Source of the DNA: Angiostrongylus vasorum
Taxonomy: Eukaryota; Nematoda; Chromadorea; Rhabditida; Metastrongylidae
Length of the DNA stretch: 64,000 nt
NCBI GenBank assembly: GCA_018806985.1
Contig: JADANN010000202.1
Location: forward strand, 2,847,001-2,911,000
Reading direction: 5' to 3'
In this document: positions 11,600-23,708 of the stretch, piece by piece
Numbering within the stretch: the stretch's first letter is position 1
Layout: every line of letters begins with the position of its first letter
Program-made: the position numbers and the translations under genes
Notes under the pieces: generated by a model
The model's database searches: none
Seen by the model: the letters and a program-made list of their open reading frames with translations, nothing else
What the model was told of the DNA's origin: nothing

Positions 11600-12665
11600 A
11601 TGTATGTGTACGTGTATATGGAAATGGCTTTTCGGTGGCGAGAACTAAATCGCATTCGTGTTATGCATCGTGTTTGATGGCAGCTGTGCAGTCACTTTTT
11701 TTTCGGCCAAATTCTATTATTTACTCATTCAGAAGCCTTTTAGTCAGTCGATGCTCTTCAGAATTCTTTTTTACTTAAAGTCCGCTTTTTTAATCCCCTT
11801 AGGGCGTTCTTCTTTATTCCACTCTAAAATTGTGACCATCTTATGGTTTTGGCTTATATGGATTGTGAATATACTTTTTAATGAAAATCGACACAGAACA
11901 AAAGGCATAAAACTTTAGTCCCTTTTTGGTCTTTTTTGCTCCTTTTTTCTGGGATTCCTTTAAAATTTTTTTAAAAAGTCCTTTTAAAGGTCATATCAGC
12001 TAATACCAGAATCTATTACTCCTGTCTTTTTGGCACTGATTTGATCATACCGCGATTTTTCTCGGACTCTAAACTTTTCTTTCCTAGAAGTCCCGAAAGT
12101 ACAGCAATAAAAAGCAGGTATTAATCAGCTTATGTGAACATTTCAAAGTACAAACGTTCCGTTAAGCTTACGTGTGACAGACCTTTGGCGGTATGGGAAA
12201 ACTATTCTGTTAAAATTAATTGAGACGGAAATATTTACAAAAAGTCTCATATGTGGTCCGAATAATAGATTACGTCTCAAATTGCCTAGTAAACTGTAAC
12301 CTTAAAATTTTCCCGCTGTTAAGTTAAAACGCTTACTGGTGCTCCCAGGTACTTGTCTAGCTTGAATAGTTCTAGCGTATACTGAAAAAATAAGCAGGAG
12401 GATTTTCGAACTTACTATTGCTTTTTGCATGCTTGCTAGAGCACATATGACATTGAAAAATTCTAAATTCATCGAATTTCCGTTTACTTCTTGATGTTTT
12501 TAAGATTACTTTGTGCATGCATGTAGATCCGAACTGGTTAAACGAAGTGATTTTGAGGAAAGATCTAGTTTTATCTAACACTCCGTACATACGTACATAT
12601 GGATGCTTGTACATATGGACATACACGTCATAGGCTACGAACATGGACACACGTACTCCGTACAT
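11600..12665. other. no gene seen
   Basis: AT-rich. Homopolymer-like T runs near 11935-11975 and TACATATG-rich sequence near 12590-12660. Confidence 0.45.
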
Positions 12666-12669
12666 GCTT

Positions 12670-12713
12670 ACATGTCACATTACATCCAATGACATGTCAC
12701 ATTACATCCAATG
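12670..12713. repeat. 22-bp unit, two perfect tandem copies
   Basis: ACATGTCACATTACATCCAA plus TG, repeated without mismatch. A partial further unit (TTACATG) follows. Confidence 0.92.
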
Positions 12714-12949
12714 TTACATGAATATCAGATAAAAGAAACCATGCACTGCTTTCTTTTTTTGAGGTCTTCGGTTTTTTCGTCTGACTTTCTTTGAAGTTCT
12801 TGGCTCAACGTTTCTGCATAGTTCGCTGACCTCTTAGAAGCCTTAAACTTCTTTTATACCTCTCTAATAACCATTAGCTCTTTGAATTCCTTTGCTATCT
12901 TTCCTTTTATCCTTTTAGCTGAGACAAGTATTTCACACCTACGGACGAT

Positions 12950-13215
12950 AAAGCCTTGGCGTTGATCAATCTCTGAGGGATGCGCGTTGCATTCGACATT
13001 ACAAAGCATCATTGGAGGTGATTGAATGCATATCTGGCGTTTACAGTGACTCGCGGTGCTTACCGATGTATTAAGTCAGTCCTTATATCCTACCAGAAAG
13101 GTCTGATACCAGTCTACCGATTCGAGAGAAATGGAATCGTTCGCATTCCTGGGGCACCAGGATCAAACCTGTGTGTATCGTAGGACATCGCTAACCACAA
13201 CGCTACACGCCTGTT
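12950..13215 (-). repeat. family A SINE, diverged
   Basis: Minus strand: TGTAGCGTTGTGGTTAGCG head, GTTTGATCCTGGTGCCCCAG, then CTCCAATGATGCTTTGTAAT, GCATCCCTCAGAGATTGATC and AACGCCAAGGCTTTATC. Confidence 0.8.
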
Positions 13216-13381
13216 CATAAGTACCTTAAGTAATTGCACTTTTGTTTCGAATATATCCAAGGAAATAGGTCGAAAACTCATAGGATCTTTTCTGCACTTT
13301 TTATTCTATCACATACTTCGTTATAGAAACTAGGATGTTGTGGTGAAACATTCTAACGTAAAGCGTAAAAGCATCCAACAT

Positions 13382-13610
13382 TAATCAATGCCTGAGGGAT
13401 TTATCATGCATTCAACTCAACCCATTGCAGATGGCTGGGTATATATCTAACCTATGCAGTAACCTGCGATGGCTACCGGTGTATGAAGCCAGTGTTTCTA
13501 TCCTCTTAGAATAAGTATGGTACGACCCGTGGAGGGATGGGTGGAGTACGAACCAGGAACTATGTGCATCTGAGGGTTGTTGTAACCACTGCACCATTGT
13601 TGACAAGCAA
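13382..13610 (-). repeat. family A SINE, diverged
   Basis: It lies in tandem with the copy at 12950-13215, same orientation. CAATGGTGCAGTGGTTACAA head, GGTTCGTACTCCACCC B-box-like region, and AAATCCCTCAGGCATTGATT. Confidence 0.75.
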
Positions 13611-13611
13611 A

Positions 13612-15160
13612 TCTTTCACCTCGGGTTTGAGGTCAGGTGTCTATGGAGCCGTTGTGAGGAAATTTTATCTTTGGTGGTCCTTACAAAAAACTTCACCTGA
13701 TTTTAGAAGTGAAATTGCAAAAAATTCACAACCTAATTTCAACCGAATGAAATCTCTTGTGATCAGTTCCTATTCTTCATTAAATCCAGTTTAGGTAGCA
13801 TGTTGCATAATGTTCTTATCGATGGTTGCGACCAGTGCAATCAATATAAATAGCACTGGTGTTATCCCACGAAGTCGCAATGTAGTTTTTTTGTTGAAAG
13901 CGCACAAACAATGGCCGGTTCCATGGCTTGGTTGAATATCGCAGTTGATTCAGTGAACAATTGGGATAAAGTGTAAAGTGCAAACTGACGTCGTTTATTT
14001 ATACTTCTTAAGAGGATTCGCCTGTTGATCAAAGACTTCATCGACTTTGAGACTTCTCATGTTCAGCCAGCTGTTGAGAACAGCGATATATTTCCTACAC
14101 GGTGAAAGACGGTGTAACATCATCATGGCTCACTCAGTTTTTATATCTGTTTTTCACATCTTATTACCAAACAAAGCACTTTTTTTTTACAAACATATCA
14201 TATATCATGAAAATCTTTATCCTAGACTGGTTACCCATCCTCTTGAGACAATCAAATCCACTATTTCCCCTCCTCTAAACCCCCGACTCGCCAAAATTTA
14301 ATTGCTAACCCACTGTGTAAAAGTTCAAGAGAAGAACTACAAACTCGGGACGAAACCTGAGAGATTGAAGAGGATGACGTAGTCTGACGGTTTTTCAGTT
14401 AGTTTTCAAGTATTTAAAACATCTAATGCTTTAAATGCGGTTTTGACGTAGCATCGCGTTCAAGTTGTCCGTTTACCTTGTGTGTAAATATTTTAACTAT
14501 GAAGTTAAATAAATATCAGCACTTTTCACTCCTGACCATGATGGCGAATATAGCGCAATAGTTATAAGTTCGCTGAAACAAGTACATGATTTTTGGTCCA
14601 ATCTCACGCCACGCTCAAACAAAGTGCATGGGTTTAATATGTGCCCTTAACCATATTTTATGAATTAGGTCCTGTGAACGGCGTATACAGCTGGAGCATA
14701 GAAAACGTTTCATTCTTTATGCTTTTTTCCATTAAAGATAGACCATGAGCACAATTGATTTAAGATCTTCTAGCAATGAACAGTTTCAAAAATCTGAAGA
14801 GTATCGTTCAAGTTTTTATAATCCGTGACTTTGTATTTCCTTACCGATCTTGATTTTTTCGACTGTAAATCATTCCTGTTGTGGCTGCATGGTTCTTTCT
14901 ATTGAATCAACAAGTAGTGGTCAAAATGGAGTTCATCAAAACTTGAGGAGCACTTGGTAGGTGAGGAATCTCAAAGTGGAGGTCGTCAAAACAATTCGCA
15001 TTTGCAAAGTCGAATTGGTTTTTGTTTGCATTTCAGTGTGTGTTATGCTGAGAGCAAACAAATCCAAGTTATCAACCAACGCTGGAAAACGATGCATGGC
15101 TTTTTTAATGACGTTTTAGTAAGGGTTTTCTTGGCTGAAACACGCATACTACACAAACAT
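13612..15160. other. no gene seen
   Basis: Spacer between SINEs and the TA/CA microsatellite. Short frames only. Confidence 0.45.
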
Positions 15161-15162
15161 AA

Positions 15163-15164
<2 letters not shown>

Positions 15165-15257
<93 letters not shown>
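15165..15257. repeat. compound (TA)n(CA)n microsatellite
   Basis: (TA)n to about 15200, then (CA)n with one TATA interruption to 15256. Several apparent open frames here are artefacts. Confidence 0.95.
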
Positions 15258-15928
15258 TGTGCGTTGATAAACACATATCCCCATGGATACACCTATAGGC
15301 AAGCACACTCACATTCTCCAAATTCATCTGATTTTCTTTGTTCCTTCTTTCTGGTTTCAAAGCCACTTTGAATTTAGTATCATCACTGGATTGTTGAAGC
15401 CAATTCTTCACTATTCAAACGTGCTCGAAAAAAGATTTTCTAACTTTTCTTCTGTGTATCCTCTGTATAGTTTGTCTATCATTACACTCATTGCTTAGTT
15501 CAAATATGAAGAAGCAAAATTTAACCAGTTACTTTACTACATGTATCGAGTTTATAGAAATATGGCCAGTTGACGAATGCTTTTAGTAAAGTCTTCGTCA
15601 AGAAATCGAAAGCAGTTTCTAAAACGATTTGTTTTTTTCCTCAGCTTCTCTTCTTTCCTTTCCAGTGACTTTTTTCACTTTTATAGACAACAAAGCACTT
15701 ATAATTTCGAGTGTTAATAGATAAGAACATAAATCTGTTTTTCAAGTACGACCGTAGCAGAAATAATTGCATTCTTTGAGGACTTTTCATTCTCCTCGTT
15801 TGCCCACTTCTTTTCAAATGGGCCGTTTGCACTGGTTTCCAATCATGCTTTGGTCGTTGTACAATTTGTTTTGGTGGTTGCTTCCTTCATTTAGTTAAAA
15901 TAACAATTTGTATAAAGCATTTTTTCAG

Positions 15929-16057
15929 ACACTTCATCCGTACATCAGTCAACCCATCATTCAACCAGGATTTTCACCGAGCATTAAAGCAAGCTATGTG
16001 GAACATATTGACGACGTCCCAACTACCCCGACTAGCAGCATATGGACTTCATTCTAA
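15929..16057 (+). CDS. candidate 3'-terminal exon, unidentified
   Basis: A strong acceptor CATTTTTTCAG ends at 15928. It is followed by 42 sense codons and TAA. The peptide is proline/serine/threonine-rich and acidic in the middle (YISQPIIQPGFSPSIK, then YVEHIDDVPTTPTSSIW), as cytoplasmic tails often are. No upstream exon was found within 2 kb, and the gene is not recognised. Confidence 0.3.
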   Translation, partial: TLHPYISQPIIQPGFSPSIKASYVEHIDDVPTTPTSSIWTSF

Positions 16058-16059
16058 TT

Positions 16060-16688
16060 TTGAGGTTTGGTTGATAAGCGACCTTAAAAGCTACGTCAGA
16101 GCACTTATTTTCTTTACTTTTTCTTTCTTACCGTCCACTTTTCTTCTCTTAATTCGTAATGAATTTCTTGGAACTGGGACCAATTAGTCATTTGGTCGAA
16201 AATCGGACGTTACCTATTTGGAAAAGTTGTTATTCTTATTGCTGTTCTTGTTGGACTTTATCATTTTTTTCCTCTTCAACGACGTAGTGAAAACTCGGAA
16301 TATGTTTTATTAGTTCATTTAACTAACTATTTGCCTAAATGCCTAAACCACATGATCTGCATAGCGTTCTTGGCAAATGAGTAAAAAAGGGGCAACGAGG
16401 CGCTGGTATTCATTTCAAGCAGTGCTAATCGGACCTTACGAAAGTCAGTAGGTAAAATGCCGGTAATTCCTCAGAGCAATTAAAAATTTTTTTCCAAAAA
16501 AAATCGGAATTGCTTCACTGTTATCGATTTTTAGAAAGCTATCAAACGACCATTTAAGTTGTCACAGAACTATTTTCGTTGTCACTCACCTCCGAACAAT
16601 TATTTCCAGTTAAATGTTAAGTGAAGAAAAATTTCTGATAAACCCCAAAGTGTACTGCGACGGCAGTAACTTACGTAGTAGCTGTGAT
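16060..16688. other. no gene seen
   Basis: Possible 3' untranslated or intergenic DNA downstream of the 15929-16057 exon candidate. No AATAAA close to the stop. Confidence 0.35.
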
Positions 16689-16689
16689 T

Positions 16690-16870
16690 TGGGAAAGGGA
16701 AACACAAATATGCTGTTCAGTAATTTGTACGAGGCCGTTGTTTCGAATCCGCACCAGGACAACTAAGGCTTTGTGCCTTCCACAACAGGAAAATCAGTGC
16801 GAAATTTGTGTGAGAATCACGTCGTCCGATCTATAAAGGCTAGTAACTGCCTATTGGAGACGTCGAAACA
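16690..16870 (+). repeat. possible further tRNA-like SINE
   Basis: GCTGTTCAGTAATTTGTACG and GTTGTTTCGAATCCGCACC (a close B box) lie about 30 bp apart, followed by TATTGGAGACGTCGAAACAC. Only one copy is seen in the window, so a repeat is inferred only from the tRNA-like promoter. Confidence 0.3.
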
Positions 16871-17401
16871 CAAATATCCCAGAACTCGAGGATAAGTCTA
16901 ACCGATTAGCCTTCACAGGTATTCATAAAGTAGAAGAAAATCACCAATCAATACCCGAACTCACATGCAAATCCGAAGAGGTCCACTGACGATGAAAGAA
17001 GGGAATCGAGTGGAATGAGAAAATTGCTGTGATCAACACAGTATTGTTGTCGGATCATTTAGTGTAAAATAAGGAGTGATCTTTCCTATTTTTGTAATGT
17101 TCTCTCTCACCAACTTCTGTAATCCCTGCAACATGTTACTAAGGACTGACGTTTTTCCTTTTATTGTGAAATGTAAAATGTCGTCCATCTAGACATTCTA
17201 TTAGTAAAAATTTAGATTTTTAAACTGTGAAGCCGGTTTTAATAGTTTATTAGACTGTGTGGTTTACTCCCGTAGTGAACATTTTCTTTTTACGGAAAGA
17301 ATAATTTGCAGTTCTTTTCACTACATCTCTCACCTAGTTATGTTAGGTTATAGCACGGGATGTTCAACAATGGGTCTTTATATGAAGTAAAAAATTTTTT
17401 G

Positions 17402-17692
17402 AAATTAAGGATAAAGGATAGAAAGGATAAACCTGTTGGCGTTCATCAATCCCTGAGGGATGCGCCATGCATTCGACTTCATTAAGCGTCGTTAGCGGTG
17501 ACTGATTGTACATCTGGCTTATACAGTAACGCGCGGTGGCCTACCGGTGTATTTAGTCGGCGCTGCTGTCCTCCCAGACAGGTCTGGTACCAATTCGCCA
17601 GAGGGATGGAAAGCTTGGTGAGTCTGGGGCGTGGGATCGACCCGATCTGTATTGCAGGGCGCCTCTAACCACTGCGCTACATGCACCCCTTT
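17402..17692 (-). repeat. family A SINE, full length
   Basis: Minus strand: head GTAGCGCAGTGGTTAGAGGC, GGTCGATCCCACGCCCCAG, ATGCGCCATGCATTCG-type block on the plus strand, and a 3' tail of repeated TTTATCCTT/CTATCC. The flank gaaggataaaggatagaaag shows the heptamer-like tail. Confidence 0.85.
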
Positions 17693-17905
17693 TGAAATTT
17701 GTTGTATTATTGCTGCTATTTAGGGAAGAAGGAGATTGGGAGTCAGAAAAAACAAGTTCATATTAAGGTTGTTTCGAAACAAAACTTCAATACGTAGTTG
17801 GACCCTTAGCTTGTTGAAGGAAAAAAAAAACACAAAGAAAAATTTCGGGAAAAAGGAATCAGGATTTCTGTTTCTCTATGGCTTTGAGGAAGTCAATTTC
17901 TTGAA

Positions 17906-18060
17906 TGCGTCGTTTTCTTGTTCAGCAATCGCGAGGTTGTTAAACAGCATACATTTACTTCCATAGAAAAACACAATACAATACAATACAACAGTAGCTG
18001 ACGTTTCGGCAGCATCGCCTTCTTCAGAGCCGCTTTTTTACGTGCCTTCCAATGAGGAAG
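17906..18060 (-). repeat. 155-bp Penelope-type short element (family E), copy 1
   Basis: On the minus strand it runs from CTTCCTCATTGGAAGGC through GGCTCTGAAGAAGGCGATGC and CCGAAACGTCAGCTACTG to TTAACAACCTCGCGATTGC and ACGACGCA. It has the same length and ends as the copy at 62696-62850. A (CAATA)n-like expansion sits in the middle. Confidence 0.8.
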
Positions 18061-18162
18061 ATTAGAACAGCTGATTATAGTCGCATAAGGTTGATCAATT
18101 TCTTGATTTTTTACAAATAGTAGCTAGGCATATTTGCATACATCGTCCTCCTATCAAAGTCG

Positions 18163-18372
18163 CGTGGTGGCAAATCTTCTTCTGATCCACAAGGGCTGCG
18201 ACTGCATGTCGTGGTGACGACCTGACGACCTGAGGCAGACTTTTTGCCAGGCTGAGCTCGGAATTCCAGGGAACTACAACGGCTTAACCAGCGAATCTCC
18301 GAAAAATGGTGATTGTGCTGGGACCCGCACAACAAGTGAGGACGGGCCGTTCGAGTATCAAGTACAAGTAAG
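18163..18372 (+). repeat. family B element, 5'-truncated
   Basis: GCAAATCTTCTTCTGATCCA through GGACGGGCCGTTCGAGTATC and AAGTACAAGTAAG. A short GACGACCTGACGACCTG duplication lies inside. Confidence 0.8.
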
Positions 18373-18613
18373 CAGCTAAGCAATAACTCAGCGATTGTCA
18401 ACGTAAAGCAGTTTTTCTTCATAAAAAAGATTCTACATATTTACATTTTTAACAGCAACGAAAAGTTTATATTTTTCATAATAATGACACATAATAATTT
18501 TTTTCGCAATAGAATGTTTACATTTTTCCTAATTCGGAATCTCCCGTCCCCTTCTAACAAGCGATTTCAGAAATTAACAGCATGTAACCTGATATTTTTC
18601 CTGTACCAAATCT

Positions 18614-18685
18614 ATGATTTCCTTTAATTCCGTTGCATTCATTAGCACAATTCTGAGCACTCTGACGACTTCGACGTCTGGACAG
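18614..18685 (+). CDS. candidate first exon encoding a signal peptide
   Basis: ATG followed by 24 codons (ISFNSVAFISTILSTLTT, STSGQ) and a donor CAG/GTAAAA at 18686. Hydrophobic then small residues, consistent with a signal peptide. No second exon was identified, so this is weak. Confidence 0.22.
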
Positions 18686-18689
18686 GTAA

Positions 18690-19144
18690 AAACTGTAGAG
18701 GAAAGTAATACTTTCTATGTTTCAAAATTGTTCAAGATTTCATGCTTATCAGAACGCCAGTTATTGTTACTTTTCGTTCGTCTCCCTGACATCTCCTGGT
18801 AGGATATTCCTGGCCGAAAAATTTCGAAATAATATCCATCGCTTGTTTAGGCTACGGTGCATTCAGTTCATGTGGTATCGTACTTTAAATGAATAACGTT
18901 GAGATCTCGTGGAAAGAGCAACAATGGTTTGGCTTACAGTAGTGCAGTTCGAATGTGCTTTGTGGTGCGCTATATTGACCAGTTCGTCTTGATATCTCGT
19001 GTAACGCAGTGAATAAAGGTGTCTTGCAATGCGCAGGGTAACCAACTCGATACCTCGCTCAGATAAAGGTAAACCACACTCTCTATCCTTAGCACTTCGA
19101 GAGATAGCAACTAGAATTGTCCATGAGGATAAGAACACTGACTT
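18690..19144. other. no gene seen
   Basis: A minus-strand 94-codon frame (18863-19147) is open but lacks splice signals and recognisable motifs. Confidence 0.35.
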
Positions 19145-19210
19145 CATGCTTGGCTTTGAGGAAGACGACGAGGTCGAATCCGATTAAAGTTATTTATCAA
19201 CCTTGTATTA
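19145..19210 (+). repeat. Penelope-type terminal repeat, diverged
   Basis: GGCTTTGAGGAAGACGACGA, GGTCGAATCC and the tail CAACCTTGTATTAAC keep the layout of the core and terminus. Confidence 0.5.
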
Positions 19211-19224
19211 ACTTATCGTTGAAA

Positions 19225-19368
19225 AACACTGACTTAGTGCATGGGAAGGCCACCGCAAATCGTTGTGTAGCCCATATATGAATTCAATCCTCTGCGATGC
19301 TTGATAAAGTCGATTGCACAGTGTTCATTCATGGATTGATCACCAACGAACGTTTTATTCTGGATCCC
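19225..19368 (+). repeat. family A SINE, 3' half only
   Basis: It begins at GGAAGGCCACCGCAAATCG and ends at CGAACGTTTTATTC. The tRNA head is missing, which is consistent with 5' truncation during retroposition. Confidence 0.7.
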
Positions 19369-19849
19369 TGTATCCAAACTGAATATCCAGTAGACCTTTT
19401 GTAAGAAAAAACGAAAGCCTCAATTAGAATGCAAAAGTTTTTCAACACCAATTACTCAACACGCCCTGCAACAATACATTGTAATTAATGTCGCATATGT
19501 TCGTCAAAGCATCCACTTGGTGTGAAATGTTTTCAATGCATGTTGGTCTGAAGGTACTTGTGCCTTCGAGCATGAAACAAACATTTGTCAATTTAAGGTT
19601 GAAAATATTCTGTTGCATACAATGACATCGACTCAAAGTGGAACTAATATTAGCTTGGTGAAGGCAGAAGCTGAAAAGATATAAATTAAGGTAAAAAGCA
19701 ACCTAGGATTTTGAAAGCCAACTCTTAAATATTATTTTGCAATAACGCCACCCGTAAAATCCCTCGACATAACCGTAACTTTGTGAGTCAAAGCAAACTT
19801 TACAATCTTTATATTTTTACAAACAAATTTATTCTTCCTTTGCTACCGG

Positions 19850-20105
19850 TCTTGTCTGGGAAAACATCACTCTCCGCAATCCAGTTGGGAACGCTCCAGC
19901 CTGGCTCTCTCAGAACTCCAGGGAGAATTGCTCGACCAGCAGTCTACGACATTGAAGATGAAATGAAAATCCTCAAGCAGCAACCGAAGCAACATGTAAA
20001 GTTCGAAGATCCTCGTGGACAATGGATGCGAGAAAACGAATCGAATATGAGAAGTGCTGGGATCCGCACAGTAGACGTGAAGACGGGTCATATAAAATAG
20101 AAAAT
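19850..20105 (+). repeat. family C SINE, 5'-truncated
   Basis: It starts at GTCTTGTCTGGGAAAAC and ends GAAGACGGGTCATATAAAAT. The segment GCTGGGATCCGCACAGTAGA matches the RTE 3' end. An apparent 105-codon open frame here is a by-product of the repeat. Confidence 0.8.
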
Positions 20106-20159
20106 AAAAGAAGTTTATTTTGGTAGCAGATCATTCTGATGTTTTGAAAGTGATGAGTG

Positions 20160-20870
20160 CTTTTAATATTTTTTCACGAATCATAGTTTTGTAGGAGAAA
20201 ACCTTTTCCGTTCACCAGTGTTGAATAGATGGGATAAAATCTTCAAAACATGTTGTCAGTTTTGTCGGAGTAATTTTCTGCTCTGCTAGTTCTGCCAGGA
20301 TTTAGAAAATTGTGTTGAATGAATCCGGCTGCAGCGCACCAACCGGTCACCATAACGTTTGTTTGACCAAAATTTCTCTTTTCGAAGCGTTTAAAAGCTT
20401 CATTTAGGTTCAGTCACTGTGCTGAATGTCATCGCTTGTCGTATAGAGTCGGTTTTTCACTAGACGTCACAATCCGACCGGGCAATTGATGGTTTTTTGA
20501 TGCATGAAAAGCAGACTTCATAACGACGATCTCTTTGTTGTTTGTCCAGTTGATGTGGCACCCATTTGTCGAGGTTTTTAACCTTTTCAATGTTTTTAAT
20601 TTGACGTTGAGAGGCTAACGATGGGGTTTTGCTGCAAGATTTTGAAAGGTTCAACTTTACTTCACGTGTTCCTGTAGTCAGCGTCAAGTGGTGACGGTAG
20701 CTGACGTAGTTCTTCTTCATCAAAATTTAGATCTCCGACGCGAAACTCTAAGTACCTTATGCCTCGATGATAATTTCGCTTTACTTCGACCACGATGTGG
20801 TCTACATTGTCTTCAGATAGATTGGTGCGATTTTCTTGCCTTGAGAGAATCATTTGAGGCAATCTAATTC
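20160..20870 (-). pseudogene. dead mariner transposase
   Basis: The minus strand gives mariner blocks in order: EFRVGDLNFDEEELRQLP (near 20760), IEKVKNLDKWVPHQLDKQQR (near 20550, a hallmark linker), YEVCFSCIKK, then out of frame HSAQ-like, MVTGWCAAAGFIQHNFLNPG (near 20310) and RAENYSDK. Frames change repeatedly. The ARPH-containing end was not found, so the copy is truncated as well as frameshifted. Confidence 0.8.
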
Positions 20871-21331
20871 ATTATGAATTAAGGCTTATGTAAAGTGTAG
20901 CAAACAAACAATTAATCGGCAACGAAGCTTTAGAGCTTTAAATTAGCATCTGCAATATAAATCACGTGATATATCTGATGTACAAAGTGTTTTTGTAAAA
21001 TTCCTAAGGACAAAACCTGCTTTTATTTTTGCACCTTCCTTGCACTCCAGAATGTACTTATTGGAATTACATTTAAAGGGAGCTTTCATAGAAATATCAT
21101 TAACTTCGTGTAAACGCAAATTAGTATGCTTCCTGGTTTTCCATTAATCACACTCCATATTTTACCCGATTTTTCTAGCGCCACATGTTTACAGATAAAT
21201 TGGTTCAATGTTCAGCTTCAAAAGCATTTTCACACATGGCGTTCTTCCTTCTATTTTAGCAAGAATTTTTTTTTGTTCCCAAGAGTAAAGCCTTAACGCG
21301 TTATATATTATTTTTAGTCTTTTTCATGTAG

Positions 21332-21692
21332 TGGGCGGGTAACGCAGTGGTGGTGATGCCGTCCATCAGGAGCACGGTGTTGGTTGGACTCCACCCAGGG
21401 TTCACCAAGCCTTTCATCCCTCCATGGTCGGAAATATTGGTACCAGACGTATCTGGGCTGAACTCACTCCCTCAGATCAACAGAGGAACATTCTAGCAAG
21501 CTATCCCAGAAACCAAGGGAGTATCGACTCCACCAGCCTTCAACGACAGTCACGAATAAGACAACGATCTTCAAACAGAAGCCGAACACACGCTTAAAAA
21601 GTTCAAAGACGTTCGTCGATGGTGGATCCGAATGCAAGAACTGGTGAGATTGGCAGCGTAGATGCGCAGATGAGGGATTTACAGAAATCAGG
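21332..21692 (+). repeat. family C SINE: tRNA-like head with RTE-type tail
   Basis: Head GGTAACGCAGTGGTGGTGAT, GTTGGACTCCACCC, core GGTACCAGACGTATCTGGG shared with family A, then CAGAGGAACATTCTAGCAAG and CGATGGTGGATCCGAATGCA unique to C. Confidence 0.75.
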
Positions 21693-21844
21693 CACCGTAA
21701 GTTCTTCTCATATATTTCATATATATTATTAATATTATAGGGTACGATTTCTTTTATTTTGAACCGAAATCAGGGATTTTAGTCTGACTTATATCACGCA
21801 TGCATAGTCGTTTTCTACTTTAGTACAAATAACATGCTCGCACT

Positions 21845-21992
21845 CGTGAAACACAACCACAACGATGTTGAGATATTTGCAAAACTCAGGCCGTAGGCGG
21901 TATTCGAACCCACGATTACCCTTTACTGGAGCTCACATGTTACTCATTACACCATTGAGGCCCTGGTTTTGCCTTTCTCAGCCAGTTTTTTA
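21845..21992 (-). repeat. family D tRNA-like SINE
   Basis: Minus strand: CAATGGTGTAATGAGTAACA, GGTAATCGTGGGTTCGAATA (B-box-like), GGCCTGAGTTTTGCAAATAT, CTCAACATCGTTGTGGTTGT. Confidence 0.75.
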
Positions 21993-21994
21993 CT

Positions 21995-23030
21995 CTACGG
22001 CGTCATCGGCAAACACCCTTCAGTGGAAACGATCTACGAAGCACAAACTGGCATTGAACCCAGTTAAACTTGAGCTGTATTCGAAATCACAATGTTTAAC
22101 TTTTTAGTTACTGTCGAATATACCATATATTACAATGTCATGTAATACTCTTTACGTCAAACTTAACCGGCAACAAATGGACTCCAGTGAGCACTAATTA
22201 TTTGTTGAATACAAACCACAAGTCTAATTAGTAAGTCTCTAAGTAAGGAGTATCGTAATAGGGAATAAATAGAAAAATTGAGAATAGCAAAAATATTAGT
22301 GTGACGTCATGATAAAAAACAATAGTAGGAAGTGAAATGAATAATATAACAAAATAAACACTATTTTACAAATAGTAAATGAAAATCTAGGCCTGACTTT
22401 TACTAGCCCTTTTTGTTTACATTGGTCCTTATGAATACATTTAAGGAGCATATGAGAAGAGAGCGATGATAAGGGAAGCAAATATTACCACGTCTACACA
22501 AGATCAGCTAATTCATGCACTCAGCGAATGTCAGGGCTTCTTATTAGGTCCGTCTAGAACTTTCTAATGCTGTTACAACACTGCAAGCCTAGCTGAGCTA
22601 TAGTCAACACTCCTTAATTAGACATGTCTTTCACGATTTCTATTCACCAAATTATTAGTGTTTATTTGTCTTCATTTGTTGTGGTTGAATTTAAGGTAAT
22701 GAAGTATCGCCTTGAGTCCTTTGACTTCATACTTTAGTTAAGAGGCATTCTTAAGCTTTACACCATGGCTATGCAAACTACAGCATGCCACATTTTGCAG
22801 GTTTCCGATTGAGTGGTTTGAAGAGAGTCACATATGTGCATCATGAGTGATCAAAGTTCTGTCATCTTATCACTCATTCACATCATTCTTCTTGTTCAAT
22901 CGGTCACCTTCTTGTGTATCATAAACGTCAGCTGTTCAGGTTCAAGCGATATCAATCTATCCGGGTATCACATGAAATTTCTCTCTGTTTATAGCATTTC
23001 TTCTCCAGTGTTTTTCACCCTATGTATATT
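21995..23030. other. no gene seen
   Basis: AT-rich spacer between a family D and a family C SINE. Confidence 0.45.
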
Positions 23031-23031
23031 T

Positions 23032-23400
23032 TACTGGAGGCGAATAACGCAGTAATAGTGTTGCTGTTTATCACGAGCACAATGCTGTTTCGACCCCGCC
23101 CAGTACTCACTGTGCGTCTCATCCCTCTATGCTCGGAAAATTGGTGCCAAGCTTGTGCGGGGTCAGCTGATTCTCTGAAATCAAGGTGGAAAAGCTCTAG
23201 CATGGCTCTCTCAAAGCACCACAGAAAATCGATTCGACCATCGTTCAACAACATTCATTAGCAAGACGAATAATCACCAAGCAAAATCTGAGCCACACGC
23301 AAACGTTTGAAGACTTTCGTGGATGGATGCGAGGAAACAAATCGAATGCAAGAAGTATTGGGATCCGATGGCGGGTTGTGAAAGATAAAAAATAAAATAA
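23032..23400 (+). repeat. family C SINE
   Basis: GCGAATAACGCAGTAATAGT head, GTTTCGACCCCGCC B-box region, AAAGCTCTAGCATGGCTCTC, CGTGGATGGATGCGAGGAAA, ending GGGTTGTGAAAGATAAAAA with an A-rich tail. Confidence 0.8.
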
Positions 23401-23557
23401 ATCGGTGCATCTTTCATAATTAAACAAGATTTAATAACCGCTAGTCACTAACTGCAAGCTTTCTGGCGATACAGTGTGACATAAACTGCTGATAGCCGAT
23501 CGCTTTTTCAACACTATACTCTTCATTTCTAGGCGGCCATTAGAAAGAAAGACTATA

Positions 23558-23708
23558 CAACTTTTAACGGTGCTGAGATATTCGCAAAACTCCGGACCGC
23601 AGGTGTCTGCGGTGGGGTACGAACACGCTATTGTCCTTTCCGGAGAGTAGCGCGCTCACCACCACACCCATGCGGGTACTTCGTTTCGCCTGTCTCTCAG
23701 CTAGTTCT
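23558..23708 (-). repeat. family D tRNA-like SINE
   Basis: Minus strand: GGTGTGGTGGTGAGCGCGCT head, AGCGTGTTCGTACCCCACCG, CCGGAGTTTTGCGAATATCT, CAGCACCGTT. Confidence 0.75.

Noticed and set aside
14954..15411. Open frames rich in Tyr/Ile or Cys/Val
   Set aside because: Produced by the (TA)n(CA)n microsatellite.
19783..20100. 105-codon plus-strand open frame with protein-like text
   Set aside because: It lies inside a 5'-truncated family C SINE; the same sequence recurs at 23032, 40428 and 58775 with stops.
20460..20862. Two minus-strand frames that look like separate small genes
   Set aside because: They are successive frames of one mariner transposase relic.
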